Shown piece by piece: positions 1 to 7,471 of a stretch of 34,406 bases of DNA. Origin of the DNA: Natronospirales bacterium (GTDB lineage: Bacteria > Pseudomonadota > Gammaproteobacteria > Natronospirales > REEB76); contig JAGXAL010000008.1 in assembly GCA_018971605.1 (NCBI GenBank), positions 1-34,406 on the forward strand, read 5' to 3'. Within the stretch, counting starts at the first letter, position 1. Each line of letters begins with the position of its first letter. Under the pieces are notes generated by a model. It saw only the letters and a list, made by a program, of their open reading frames with translations, did no database searches and was not told the origin of the DNA. Position numbers and translations under genes: made by a program.

Positions 1-597
1 TCAGTCGGTGGACTTGGGCAGCACCCATGCTTTCCGGATCACGACCGGTGTCAGCGGTGCATCCTGATCGAAGGGGCCGACCTTGCTGGTGGGCACGGCG
101 GCGATCTTGTCCGCTACGTCCATCCCCTGGACCACCTTGCCGAATACCGCATAGCCCCAGCGATCCGGGCGCGGATCCAGTTTGCGGTTGTCCACGAGAT
201 TGAGATAGAACTGGGCGTCGGCTGAATGCGGAGCTGCGTCGCGCGCCATCGCGATGCTGCCGCGCAGATTTTCGAGGCCATTGCCGGATTCATTCGGGAT
301 GGGCACCAGAGTCTTCTTTTGTACGTAGGCCGTGGTGTAACCGCCGCCCTGGATCACGAACCCCGGCACCACGCGGTGGAACAACGTGCCGTTGTAGAAA
401 CCCGTGTTCACGTAATTCAGGAAATTCTCGACCGTGAGCGGTGCGCGCTTGCGGTCCAGTTGCACCACGAAGGTGCCAAGAGTGGTTTCCATCGCGACGT
501 CGGGGTAGGGATCCGGCGGCGCAGTCGGGTGCACCGGTATCTGGCTGCACGCAGAGAGCAGCAAGCACGCAATGAAAAAGGCCAAGCGTTTTGGCAT
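1..597 (-). CDS. ppiA: Cyclophilin-type peptidyl-prolyl isomerase, probable lipoprotein (PpiA-like)
   Basis: Accelerates cis-trans isomerisation of X-Pro bonds in exported proteins. The 198-residue product is a cyclophilin: TLGTFVVQLD, FHRVVPGFVIQGGG and YAVFGKVVQGMDVADKI are family blocks and resemble E. coli PpiA more than cytosolic PpiB. The N terminus is a signal peptide ending in a lipobox (LLLSAC), so it is predicted to be lipid-anchored, unlike soluble PpiA. I chose the ATG at 597 over the one at 609 because GAGGA lies about 5 nt upstream of it. The stop codon is at the very edge of the window. The gene is divergent from gltX across about 90 bp. Family assignment is secure; anchoring is inferred from the lipobox. 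Confidence 0.93.
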   Translation of the reverse strand: MPKRLAFFIACLLLSACSQIPVHPTAPPDPYPDVAMETTLGTFVVQLDRKRAPLTVENFLNYVNTGFYNGTLFHRVVPGFVIQGGGYTTAYVQKKTLVPIPNESGNGLENLRGSIAMARDAAPHSADAQFYLNLVDNRKLDPRPDRWGYAVFGKVVQGMDVADKIAAVPTSKVGPFDQDAPLTPVVIRKAWVLPKSTD

Positions 598-621
598 GTC
601 AGTCCTCATCTGGGCGTTGCC

Positions 622-651
622 ATCATACGGACAGAATCACAAATATGACAG
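622..651 (-). promoter_or_regulatory. Candidate sigma-70 promoter for the cyclophilin gene
   Basis: Reading the minus strand, CTGTCA (646-651) and TATGAT (622-627) are separated by 18 nt and lie just upstream of the start at 597. Match to consensus is moderate. Confidence 0.45.
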
Positions 652-680
652 CCGCGTCGGGACCTTGGTGGCGGCCCTGA

Positions 681-694
681 TAGAATGCGCGCCA
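681..694 (+). promoter_or_regulatory. Candidate -10 element of gltX (first copy), possibly a leaderless transcript
   Basis: TAGAAT at 681-686 is followed by the GC-rich discriminator GCGCGCC, the same arrangement as the -10 upstream of kup (TACAAT then GCGCGCC at 32570). Transcription would start close to the A of the ATG at 694. The -35 (about TCGGGA at 657-662) is weak and there is no Shine-Dalgarno sequence before the ATG. Confidence 0.4.
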
Positions 695-2109
695 TGTCGC
701 TCCGTACCCGATTCGCTCCCAGTCCCACCGGACAACTGCACGTGGGCAATGCGCGCACGGCTTTGTTCAATGCACTGCTCGCGGCGCACGCGGGTGGTGA
801 ATTTATCCTGCGTATCGAAGACACCGATGCCGAACGCTCGCGCACGGAGTTCGAAGTGGCGCTGCTTGTGGATCTTTCCTGGCTGGGCTTGCGCTGGCAG
901 GAAGGCCCGGACGTCGGCGGCCGGCATGGGCCTTACCGTCAGTCGGAACGCCGCGCGAGCTACCGCAGCTTTACGGATAAATTGGCCGCAAAGGGACGTA
1001 TTTATCCCTGCTTCTGCACGCCCGCGGAACTGGCGCTCAGCCGCAAGGCGCAGCTCAGCGCCGGCCGGCCGCCGCGCTATGCGGGTACTTGCGCGCATCT
1101 GACTGATGACGAAATCCAGGCACGTCTCGCAAGCGGCTTGCAGCCGGCGTTGCGTTTCCGTGTACCGGAAGACGGCGCCACCGCGTTCGAAGACTTGATT
1201 CGCGGCTTGCAGCGTTTCGCCCACAAGGATATAGGTGATTTCATTATTTGCCGCGCGGACGGCAGCCCGGCATTTTTCTTCAGCAACGCCCTCGACGATG
1301 CGCTCATGGGCATCACCCACGTGGTGCGCGGCGAGGATCACCTTGCCAACACGCCGCGTCAGTTGCTGATCCTGCAGGCGCTCGGTTTGCAGGCGCCGCG
1401 TTACGGACACCTGCCGCTGGTGCTGGGGCAGGGCGGTGCGCCCTTGTCCAAGCGCGAAGGCGGGGGCAGTCTGCAGGAATTGCGCCATGCCGGGATTCTG
1501 CCCGAGGCGTTGGTGAATTACCTTGCGCGTCTCGGTCACGTGTATGCGCGCAATGCGTTGCTTGCATTCGATGAACTGGCGCGAGATTTCGAGGTGGCGC
1601 ATATCGGACATGCGCCGGCGCATTTTGATCAGGCGCAGCTCGAGCACTGGCAGCGCGAAGCCATCCGGCATGTGGATGCCGAGCGTCTTTGGGACTGGAT
1701 GGCGCAGGCGCCAGGATTGTCGGCTCGGGTTCCGGCGGCGCAGCGCTCCGCCTTTATCGAACTGATGCGCGGCAATCTCACCCGGCCGGCGGAAGCACGT
1801 GTCTGGGCCGAGGTGATCTTTGGCGAATTGCCGGATCTGGCCGATGCAGCGCGGTCCGTAGTGCGTGCCGCAGGCCACGCATTTTTTGAAGTGACCATGC
1901 AGGCTATGCGCGGCCGGCATGCCGGATTCGCCGAGTTCGCCAAGGCAGTGAGCGCAGCCACGGGCGTGCGCGGCAAGCAGTTGTTCATGCCGTTGCGCGC
2001 GGCGCTCACCGGCATGGAGCACGGGCCGGAAATGGAGAAACTCTGGCCGCTGCTCGGCGCTGCGCGCATCGAAACGCGTTTGCGGCGCGCGGCGGAACTC
2101 GGCAACTGA
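694..2109 (+). CDS. gltX: Glutamyl-tRNA synthetase, first copy
   Basis: Class I synthetase that activates glutamate and loads it on tRNA. The 471-residue protein has the catalytic N terminus [14 protein letters not shown] (HIGH-type motif at 16-19), a zinc motif of the CxC...CxH kind (CFC then CAH), the segment [16 protein letters not shown] and a KMSKS-type loop reading LSKRE. Length is that of a full GluRS, not the short Glu-Q-RS. The ATG at 694 matches the family N terminus better than the ATG at 685. cysS follows about 11 nt downstream, so the two synthetases are probably co-transcribed. A second, more enterobacterial-looking gltX lies at 30610. Bacteria with two GluRS can use one preferentially for tRNA-Gln (known in Acidithiobacillus and Helicobacter); whether that applies here cannot be read from this sequence. 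Confidence 0.95.
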   Translation: MSLRTRFAPSPTGQLHVGNARTALFNALLAAHAGGEFILRIEDTDAERSRTEFEVALLVDLSWLGLRWQEGPDVGGRHGPYRQSERRASYRSFTDKLAAKGRIYPCFCTPAELALSRKAQLSAGRPPRYAGTCAHLTDDEIQARLASGLQPALRFRVPEDGATAFEDLIRGLQRFAHKDIGDFIICRADGSPAFFFSNALDDALMGITHVVRGEDHLANTPRQLLILQALGLQAPRYGHLPLVLGQGGAPLSKREGGGSLQELRHAGILPEALVNYLARLGHVYARNALLAFDELARDFEVAHIGHAPAHFDQAQLEHWQREAIRHVDAERLWDWMAQAPGLSARVPAAQRSAFIELMRGNLTRPAEARVWAEVIFGELPDLADAARSVVRAAGHAFFEVTMQAMRGRHAGFAEFAKAVSAATGVRGKQLFMPLRAALTGMEHGPEMEKLWPLLGAARIETRLRRAAELGN

Positions 2110-2120
2110 GTAGGATGGCG

Positions 2121-3545
2121 ATGCTGCAAATCCACAATTCGCTCACCGGCAAGAAACAGGCGTTTGCGCCCATCCGTCCGCCGGAGGTGCGCATGTACGT
2201 CTGCGGACTCACGGTGTACGACTACATGCACCTCGGCCACGCGCGCATGCTGGTGGTATTCGACACGGTGGCTCGCTGGCTGCGCGCCAGCGGCTACCAT
2301 CTCACCTACGTGCGCAACATTACGGATATTGACGACAAGATCATTCGTCGCGCCGCAGAGAATCATGAATCCATCCGGCAATTGACCGAGCGCTTCATCC
2401 GCTGCAGCCACGAGGACGAGGCGGCCCTGGGCGTACTGCGCCCCGATGTCGAGCCGCGCGCCACGCAATCCATTGACGCGATTGTCCACATGGTGGACGC
2501 ACTGGTGAAGGACGGCTATGCCTACCAAGGTGCGAATGGCGATGTGTATTACGCCGTGAGCCGGTTCAAGAATTACGGGCGGCTCTCGGGCAAGCGCCTG
2601 GAGGATTTGCGCGTCGGGGCGCGCGTCGAAGTGGACGAAGCCAAGCGCGATCCGCTGGATTTTGTGCTGTGGAAGGCGGCCAAGCCCGGCGAGCCTGCCT
2701 GGCCTTCGCCCTGGGGGCCGGGGCGGCCCGGCTGGCACATCGAGTGTTCCGCCATGTCGACCGCGGCGCTCGGCAATCATTTCGACATCCATGGCGGCGG
2801 CATGGATTTGAAGTTCCCGCACCATGAAAATGAAATCGCGCAATCCGAAGCCGTAACCGGGGAACATTTCGTCAACGTCTGGATGCACAACGGTTTCGTC
2901 AACGTGGACGAGGAGAAGATGTCGAAATCACTCGGCAACTTCTTCACCGTCCGCGAAGTGCTCAAGAAGTACCGGCCGGAAGTGGTGCGCTATTTCATCC
3001 TCAACAGCCATTACCGCAGTCCGCTGAATTACAACGATCAGTCCCTGGATGCTGCGGCCGCGGGCTTGGCACGGCTCTACACCGCCTTGCGCGGGATCAC
3101 GACAGCTGTAGCGCCGCAGGAGAGCGAATTCCGCATACGTTTTACAGCAGCCATGAATGACGACTTTAATACGCCGGTTGCGATCAGCGTATTGTTTGAC
3201 TTAGCGCGCGAAATCAACCGTCGGCGCGAGGCCGGCGAGAGCGTGGGCGAGCTGGCCGGATTGCTGGTGGAGATGAGCGAAGTGCTTGGGCTTCTTCAAA
3301 CGGACCCTAATGCCTACTTGCAGGGGGAGCCTCTGGCTATATCCGATTCGTTGGCTATTTCTGCGCAAATAACGTCAGGGGAACTGGGGATTGCCAAAGA
3401 ATACATAGAATCGCAGATCAAACAGCGCAATGCTGCTCGCAAGGCGCGGAACTGGAAAGAAGCCGATCGTATCCGCGATGAACTTGCGGCCAATGGAATT
3501 CTTATCGAGGATGGTGCCAGCGGGACAAGCTGGCGGCGCAAGTGA
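2121..3545 (+). CDS. cysS: Cysteinyl-tRNA synthetase
   Basis: Attaches cysteine to tRNA-Cys in the cytosol. The 474-residue protein shows the class I signatures in order: YVCGLTVYD with the zinc cysteine, HLGH (HIGH motif), [22 protein letters not shown] and KMSKS. Length is normal. Two in-frame ATGs occur, at 2115 and 2121. The second is chosen because AGGA (2112-2115) stands 5 nt before it and overlaps the first. It follows gltX so closely that translational coupling or a shared transcript is likely. It converges on folD, with only 6 bp between the two stop codons and no obvious terminator between them. Confidence 0.97.
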   Translation: MLQIHNSLTGKKQAFAPIRPPEVRMYVCGLTVYDYMHLGHARMLVVFDTVARWLRASGYHLTYVRNITDIDDKIIRRAAENHESIRQLTERFIRCSHEDEAALGVLRPDVEPRATQSIDAIVHMVDALVKDGYAYQGANGDVYYAVSRFKNYGRLSGKRLEDLRVGARVEVDEAKRDPLDFVLWKAAKPGEPAWPSPWGPGRPGWHIECSAMSTAALGNHFDIHGGGMDLKFPHHENEIAQSEAVTGEHFVNVWMHNGFVNVDEEKMSKSLGNFFTVREVLKKYRPEVVRYFILNSHYRSPLNYNDQSLDAAAAGLARLYTALRGITTAVAPQESEFRIRFTAAMNDDFNTPVAISVLFDLAREINRRREAGESVGELAGLLVEMSEVLGLLQTDPNAYLQGEPLAISDSLAISAQITSGELGIAKEYIESQIKQRNAARKARNWKEADRIRDELAANGILIEDGASGTSWRRK

Positions 3546-3551
3546 TCAATT

Positions 3552-4412
3552 CTATTTGTCGTGTCGTTCGGCCGCGGTGAGCGTGTTACTGAGCAGCATC
3601 GCCACGGTCATGGGGCCGACACCGCCCGGCACCGGCGTGATAAGTGCGGCGCGTTGACGCGCATTTTCAAAATCCACGTCGCCGACTAGATTTCCTTCGC
3701 CCAAACGGTTCATGCCGACGTCAATCACCGTGGCGCCAGGCTTGACCCAGTCGCCGGGAATCAGCCGGGGTTTGCCCACTGCGACCACCAGAATGTCGGC
3801 GTCGCGCACCATCTTTTTGAGATACGGCTCGGGCGTGAAACGGTGGCAGATGCTCACGGTAGAGCCCGCGAGCAACAGTTCCAGCGCCATCGGCCGGCCG
3901 ACGATGTTGGAGGCACCCACCACTACCGCGTGGCGTCCGGTGAAAGTCTCGCCGTATTTCTGCAGCAGCTTGATGATGCCGTAAGGAGTGCAGGGGCGTA
4001 GCAAGGGAATGCGCTGCGCGAGCCGGCCGACGTTGTAAGGATGGAAACCATCGACGTCCTTGTCGGGATGGATGCGCTCAATTACGGTCTCGCTTCCGAT
4101 ATGCACCGGCAACGGCAATTGCACCAGGATGCCGTCAATAGCGGGATCAGCATTGAGTTTGTCCACAAGGTCAAGCAGAGCGGTTTGTGCGGTATCTGCC
4201 GGCAGATCGAAAGCGCGGGAAATGAAACCCACTTCCTTGCAGGCCAGCCGCTTGTTGCGCACGTAGATTTGCGAGGCAGGGTCACTGCCCACCAACACCA
4301 CAGCGAGTCCCGGCGCACGGCGGTGTTCCCCGAGGCGTGCTGCTACCCGGCGGCGGATGCCGTCGCGGATTTCAGTTGCCAGAGCTTTGCCGTTAATGAG
4401 CCGGGCCGGCAT
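3552..4412 (-). CDS. folD: Bifunctional methylenetetrahydrofolate dehydrogenase / methenyltetrahydrofolate cyclohydrolase
   Basis: Interconverts 5,10-methylene-, 5,10-methenyl- and 10-formyl-tetrahydrofolate using NADP, feeding purine and formyl-Met synthesis. The 286-residue product has normal FolD length. Visible family blocks are [14 protein letters not shown] (with the catalytic Lys region), [24 protein letters not shown], the dinucleotide-binding [14 protein letters not shown] and the C-terminal [16 protein letters not shown]. The reading frame stays open upstream to 4772, but the family start [12 protein letters not shown] lies at 4412 and the upstream part covers the hairpin-rich tRNA flank. 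It is a single gene with no partner on its strand. Confidence 0.97.
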   Translation of the reverse strand: MPARLINGKALATEIRDGIRRRVAARLGEHRRAPGLAVVLVGSDPASQIYVRNKRLACKEVGFISRAFDLPADTAQTALLDLVDKLNADPAIDGILVQLPLPVHIGSETVIERIHPDKDVDGFHPYNVGRLAQRIPLLRPCTPYGIIKLLQKYGETFTGRHAVVVGASNIVGRPMALELLLAGSTVSICHRFTPEPYLKKMVRDADILVVAVGKPRLIPGDWVKPGATVIDVGMNRLGEGNLVGDVDFENARQRAALITPVPGGVGPMTVAMLLSNTLTAAERHDK

Positions 4413-4764
4413 GGGGGAGTACCTGCGAGTCAGCGGCGCGCATTGTCGCACGCGACCGTGCACGCTCCAACCGTATGCCGCCAAATTGACTGAATTAGTG
4501 GGTATCCGTATCATTCCCGCCCTCGCGCGGGGCTCGACCGGATCGAAATGCCGGTGGCATTTCGATCCGGTCGAGCGTGAGGCAAGGGCGAGAAGCAAAG
4601 CTTCGAGCGGGCGGGCAGAATGACTGCCCTGGACCACAAGCGGAGCAGGATTGCCCAGCGCAGTGGCCGAGCTGGGAGCGCGACAGAGATGTTCTGAGGT
4701 TCGGCCGAGCCTAGCAACAGCCTGCGAGCAAAGCAGGTGCAGTGTTTGGTTACGATTTGTGTGG
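4413..4764. other. Non-coding, hairpin-rich spacer upstream of tRNA-Pro
   Basis: No credible gene. It holds several inverted repeats: the 21-bp perfect palindrome at 4532-4576, GAAGC-AAA-GCTTC at 4592-4604, and GGGCAG-AATGA-CTGCCC at 4613-4629. These resemble the hairpins found after tRNA-Pro, tRNA-Lys and tRNA-Ala elsewhere in the window. I did not find a convincing tRNA promoter here. Confidence 0.6.
4532..4576. repeat. Perfect 21-bp inverted repeat with 3-nt loop
   Basis: Left arm 4532-4552, loop GGT, right arm 4556-4576, with all 21 positions complementary. Its core CGAAATGCC-NNN-GGCATTTCG recurs at 5443-5463 after tRNA-Lys with a different loop (ACA), so the two belong to one family. 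No T-tract follows, so it is not a typical intrinsic terminator. Confidence 0.85.
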
Positions 4765-4841
<77 letters not shown>

Positions 4842-4918
4842 ATTTGATAGCGTTGTCGAGAAACGTGACGACGCGATGTGTTAAAGAATTTGCGCCTGTA
4901 GGTGAGGCAGGTGTATTA

Positions 4919-4970
4919 ATCGGACAGCCAGTGGCTGTCCGATCGTGCCGAACGCCACGACAGGATGTCG
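4919..4970. repeat. Two hairpins between tRNA-Pro and tRNA-Arg
   Basis: An 11-bp perfect inverted repeat (4919-4929 / 4933-4943) has core ACAGCC-AGT-GGCTGT. It is followed by CGACA-GGA-TGTCG (4958-4970). The first is centred 90 nt after the tRNA-Pro CCA, almost the position of the third hairpin in the tRNA-Lys and tRNA-Ala repeat units (91 and 92 nt), and shares its core with the tRNA-Ala one. Confidence 0.8.
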
Positions 4971-5037
4971 GGACCGGGGGCTGAAAGCACTAGTTCGTAT
5001 CGCCAGGGATGGCAGCGCGAGCGCAACATGTGTATTT

Positions 5038-5114
5038 GCGCCTGTAGCTCAGGTGGATAGAGCACCGACCTTCTAAGTCGGCGGTCGCAGGTTCGACTCC
5101 TGCCAGGCGCGCCA
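5038..5114 (+). tRNA. tRNA-Arg (anticodon TCT)
   Basis: A 77-nt cloverleaf with acceptor GCGCCTG/CAGGCGC, anticodon stem CCGAC/GTCGG with loop CTTCTAA, and encoded CCA. It reads AGA/AGG codons. Confidence 0.97.
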
Positions 5115-5142
5115 AGTCGGCGAAGCGGGCGGCAGGTTTATG

Positions 5143-5218
5143 GTGGACGTAGCTCAGTTGGTAGAGCCCCGGATTGTGGTTCCGGCTGTCGTGGGTTCGA
5201 GCCCCATCGTCCACCCCA
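5143..5218 (+). tRNA. tRNA-His (anticodon GTG)
   Basis: Acceptor GTGGACG pairs with CGTCCAC. The discriminator is C and the preceding base at 5142 is G, giving the G-1:C73 pair typical of tRNA-His. Anticodon loop TTGTGGT. CCA is encoded. Confidence 0.97.
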
Positions 5219-5272
5219 TTTTTGATGAAGCGTCCAGAAAATATTTTTCGTATGAATCATTGTTTGCTGCCA

Positions 5273-5372
5273 AAGAATCCTCTGGTGGGCCGTTAGCTCA
5301 GTTGGTAGAGCTGCTGACTCTTAATCAGTAGGTCGCAGGTTCGAGTCCTGCACGGCCCACCAGAGGATTCTT
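5273..5372. repeat. Inverted repeat enclosing tRNA-Lys
   Basis: 5273-5293 is the exact reverse complement of 5352-5372 (21 bp). Seven pairs are the tRNA acceptor stem, but the other 14 lie outside it, so the flanks pair with each other as an extension of the acceptor stem through the CCA. Further out, GCCAAAGAA on the left matches TTCTTTGGC on the right after a 6-nt insertion. Confidence 0.9.
5287..5362 (+). tRNA. tRNA-Lys (anticodon CTT)
   Basis: A 76-nt cloverleaf with acceptor GGGCCGT/ACGGCCC, anticodon stem GCTGA/TCAGT with loop CTCTTAA, and encoded CCA. It is the AAG-reading isoacceptor. The gene sits inside an inverted repeat and is followed by a unit ending in a copy of its own 3' end. 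Confidence 0.97.
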
Positions 5373-5498
5373 GTTCTTTGGCATTTGCCATCCATGGCGC
5401 GCTTACCGGCGCGGACTTCCATGTCCGCGCGCTCAGCCGGGACGAAATGCCACAGGCATTTCGTCGAAATCTGCCGGCCTCGCCCTGCACGCCCACCA
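5363..5498 (+). repeat. tRNA-3'-end-duplicating repeat unit 1 (tRNA-Lys locus)
   Basis: The unit starts after the tRNA-Lys CCA and ends 136 bp later in a second copy of the tRNA-Lys 3' end (5484-5498, one base deleted against 5347-5362). The 12 nt after CCA are also duplicated. Inside lie three hairpins: GCCAT-CC-ATGGC (5387-5398), GCGCGGAC-N6-GTCCGCGC (5409-5430) and an 11-bp arm pair around ACA (5441-5465). GCCTCGCC stands just before the tRNA copy. Confidence 0.88.
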
Positions 5499-5766
5499 GA
5501 GGATTCTTGTATTTGATGCTAACCATCCATGGTGCGCTTACCGGCCGCGCTTGCGGGCCGCACAGTTGATCACAGAATAGCCAACCGTCGGTTGTCTGTG
5601 TCACAGAGATCACTCGAGAATAACCAGCGTCCGTTCGATCTACGCGCGATGATGTGGATCGGTTGGCTTGTTGAAATAGCCTGCTTATATACGCATGGTT
5701 TTGTGGCGGCAGGGTGGTGCTGGTTATACTGACGCCTGTGGCTGTTACGGAAAAAGGAGAACAGGC
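5499..5766 (+). repeat. Partial second repeat unit, then regulator leader
   Basis: After the tRNA-Lys 3' copy the sequence repeats unit 1 through the first hairpin, here ACCAT-CC-ATGGT (5522-5533), a compensatory change from GCCAT-CC-ATGGC, and GCGCTTACCGGC. A second GC-rich hairpin follows (5542-5560), after which similarity to unit 1 ends. From about 5571 a further imperfect stem (CACAGA / TCTGTG at 5571-5600) is present, and the promoter region of the Fnr-type regulator occupies 5663-5766. Confidence 0.75.
5663..5730 (+). promoter_or_regulatory. Two candidate sigma-70 promoters of the Fnr-type regulator
   Basis: TTGGCT (5663-5668) and TATATA (5686-5691) are spaced by 17 nt. A second pair, TTGTGG (5701-5706) and TATACT (5725-5730), is spaced by 18 nt. 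Either would give a leader ending at the AAGGAGA ribosome site at 5754-5760. Confidence 0.5.
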
Positions 5767-6429
5767 GTGGAGATCATGTTCCCCGGCCTGGATGCCGACG
5801 CGCATCGGCGGATTGCCGCCGTTATCCGCTATCCGATTCAGGTGGATCCCGGTGAACACTTGGTGCGCAGCGGCGACCGTTTCCACGACTTGTACTCGGT
5901 GCATGACGGGGTGTTCAAGGCCTATGTGGATGATGCCAACGGCCGCGAACACGTGTGGGGTTTCAACGTGCAGGGTGAGCTCATGGGCCTGCATGCCATC
6001 ACCACCGGCCACTATCAGGCGAATTTCGTGGCCTTGGAACCCAGCCGCGTGGCGGCCATCCCCTACAGCCAGCTGTTCACGCTGTTCGACCAGATTCCGC
6101 CGCTCTTCGATTTCCTCATGCGCGCGGCCAGCGGGCGCTTGGGAATCCTCGAACGCCTGAGCGGCGACCATGCTGCCCAGGTGCGCATGGCGGCTTTTCT
6201 GGTTTCTCTGCCGCGGCGCTTTCAGCCGCTGGCACATGCGCCCGACACCTTCCGGCTGCCGATGTCGCGCCGTGACGTGGCCAATTATCTGCGGCTGGTG
6301 CCCGAAACCGTAAGTCGTATGTTCAGCCGTTTTGTACGCGACGGCCTGATACGCGTGGACGGTCAGGACGTCACGCTGCTGAAGCTTGCGCGGCTGGAGG
6401 AAATCGGAAAACCGCTGGGCGAGTTATGA
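5767..6429 (+). CDS. Crp/Fnr-family transcriptional regulator lacking iron-sulfur cysteines
   Basis: A 220-residue DNA-binding regulator of the Fnr subgroup. Residues 1-120 form the cyclic-nucleotide-type sensor barrel, with GFNVQGELMGLHAI like Fnr GFHLAGDLVGFDAI. Residues 166-196 are the helix-turn-helix, with recognition residues E180, S183 and R184 matching Fnr E209, S212 and R213, so TTGAT-N4-ATCAA-like sites are expected. There is no cysteine in the protein: the N-terminal cluster ligands are absent and the position of Fnr Cys122 is Ala96. It therefore cannot sense oxygen through a 4Fe-4S cluster and probably responds to another signal or to its own expression level. The GTG start at 5767 is chosen because AAGGAGA ends 6 nt before it; the ATG at 5776 is the alternative. 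Two Fnr-type boxes lie 3.4 kb downstream between ldtD and the gene at 9300. Confidence 0.9.
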   Translation: MEIMFPGLDADAHRRIAAVIRYPIQVDPGEHLVRSGDRFHDLYSVHDGVFKAYVDDANGREHVWGFNVQGELMGLHAITTGHYQANFVALEPSRVAAIPYSQLFTLFDQIPPLFDFLMRAASGRLGILERLSGDHAAQVRMAAFLVSLPRRFQPLAHAPDTFRLPMSRRDVANYLRLVPETVSRMFSRFVRDGLIRVDGQDVTLLKLARLEEIGKPLGEL

Positions 6430-6460
6430 ATGCGGTGCGATTGCGGTTGGCAGCGGTGGT

Positions 6461-7471
6461 TCAGCGGCTGCCGGTGCTTGCGGTTGCCGCAGGCGCAGAG
6501 AATGCCGACCAGCGCGCTACGAAGCCGCGCGCGTCTACGTGGACGAAGGGTGGATGATTTGCGGTGGCGCCGTATTCACCCAGTCCACCATTAAGTTCAT
6601 TGTTACCGGATTCCCGGAACAGCTGTGCGAGCTCCCGGCCGAGCACGCGCGAGTCCATGTAATCGTCGCGGCCTTCGGCGGGGAGCGGACCGGAATCAGC
6701 GTAGGCCCGCGCTTTCTCTATATATATGTCTGCAGCATCTCCCCACTGATGGCGGCTGTAGGGGACATTGCCGAGACGGGCGTTGTACCAAGGCGTGCGG
6801 TAGCCGCTCATGATGTGGATCGTCGAGGGCGGAATGCCGCGCGCGGCGAGGTAGGCGGTGAGCGCTTCGAGCTTGAGCAACAGGCGTCGGCGCAGCACCA
6901 GATATTTCGGGTAGCCGCCCGCCTGCTTGCACAGGAATTCGCCGAGGGTGAAATGCGGCGATACGTGCACAGACGCGAGTTCCGGGGTCACTTCGATGAA
7001 GCCGCGCGGCGCGCGGTAGATGGCGAGACCGTCCAGCGCCTTGGATGGATAATGCCCGATGTGGTAACCGTTGAGCTCGCCGTGGTGCACGCGCGCAGCC
7101 GGCACCATCACGAAGACTTCAAGTTGCAGGCGCGCGCCATCGCTGCGCAGGATATCAAGCGTGTAGTGACCGGGTTGCGCAGGCGCGGTCCAACGCCAAC
7201 GGCCGGGCGCGAGCGTTCGCAGCGTGCCGCTTGAGGCCTGTGTGCTAAATGCGCCCTGGGGTTGCCGGACGCTGAGCGTCAGCGCTTCGCCGGGAAGCGC
7301 GAAAATCGCGAACTGCCGGTAGCCGATATCCAGGTCCTGCACATTCACCGTTAACAGGGATCGCCCCGGATCGAAAGCAGTTGCCGTTCCTGCGTGCGCA
7401 ACGCTTGCCACAAACAGCAGCGTCACGGCGAGCAACAGGGGTAGCGATAGCAGGCGCAGCAGGTGGCGCAT
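6461..7471 (-). CDS. mepK: M15/DUF882-family murein endopeptidase (MepK/YcbK-like)
   Basis: Predicted zinc peptidase of the periplasm. E. coli MepK cleaves the 3-3 cross-links that L,D-transpeptidases make, opening the murein mesh for growth. The 336-residue protein has a signal peptide (LLRLLSLPLLLAVTLLF...AHA), an N-terminal beta-rich region absent from the shorter E. coli protein, then the catalytic domain with MSGYRTP, SRHQWGDAADIYI (zinc His and Asp) and FVHVDARG (second zinc His and Asp). It lies directly downstream of the L,D-transpeptidase gene, as ycbK follows ycbB in E. coli. ATG 7471 gives the cleaner signal peptide. A GTG at 7480 is directly preceded by TGA. No ribosome site is evident, which suggests translational coupling to ldtD. 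Confidence 0.9.
   Translation of the reverse strand: MRHLLRLLSLPLLLAVTLLFVASVAHAGTATAFDPGRSLLTVNVQDLDIGYRQFAIFALPGEALTLSVRQPQGAFSTQASSGTLRTLAPGRWRWTAPAQPGHYTLDILRSDGARLQLEVFVMVPAARVHHGELNGYHIGHYPSKALDGLAIYRAPRGFIEVTPELASVHVSPHFTLGEFLCKQAGGYPKYLVLRRRLLLKLEALTAYLAARGIPPSTIHIMSGYRTPWYNARLGNVPYSRHQWGDAADIYIEKARAYADSGPLPAEGRDDYMDSRVLGRELAQLFRESGNNELNGGLGEYGATANHPPFVHVDARGFVARWSAFSAPAATASTGSR

Noticed and set aside
637-2022. Long minus-strand ORF antisense to gltX (also 1629-2888)
   Set aside because: Arg/Ala/His-rich translation with no family resemblance. It mirrors GC-rich third positions of gltX and cysS.
5347-5510. tRNA-Lys 3' duplication as attachment sites of an integrated island
   Set aside because: Only 136 bp lie between the copies, with no integrase, and the same layout occurs at tRNA-Ala. 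A repeat family explains it better.
5566-5579. Fnr box (TTGAT-CACA-GAATA) in front of the regulator
   Set aside because: Only one half-site matches, and the other arm does not resemble ATCAA.
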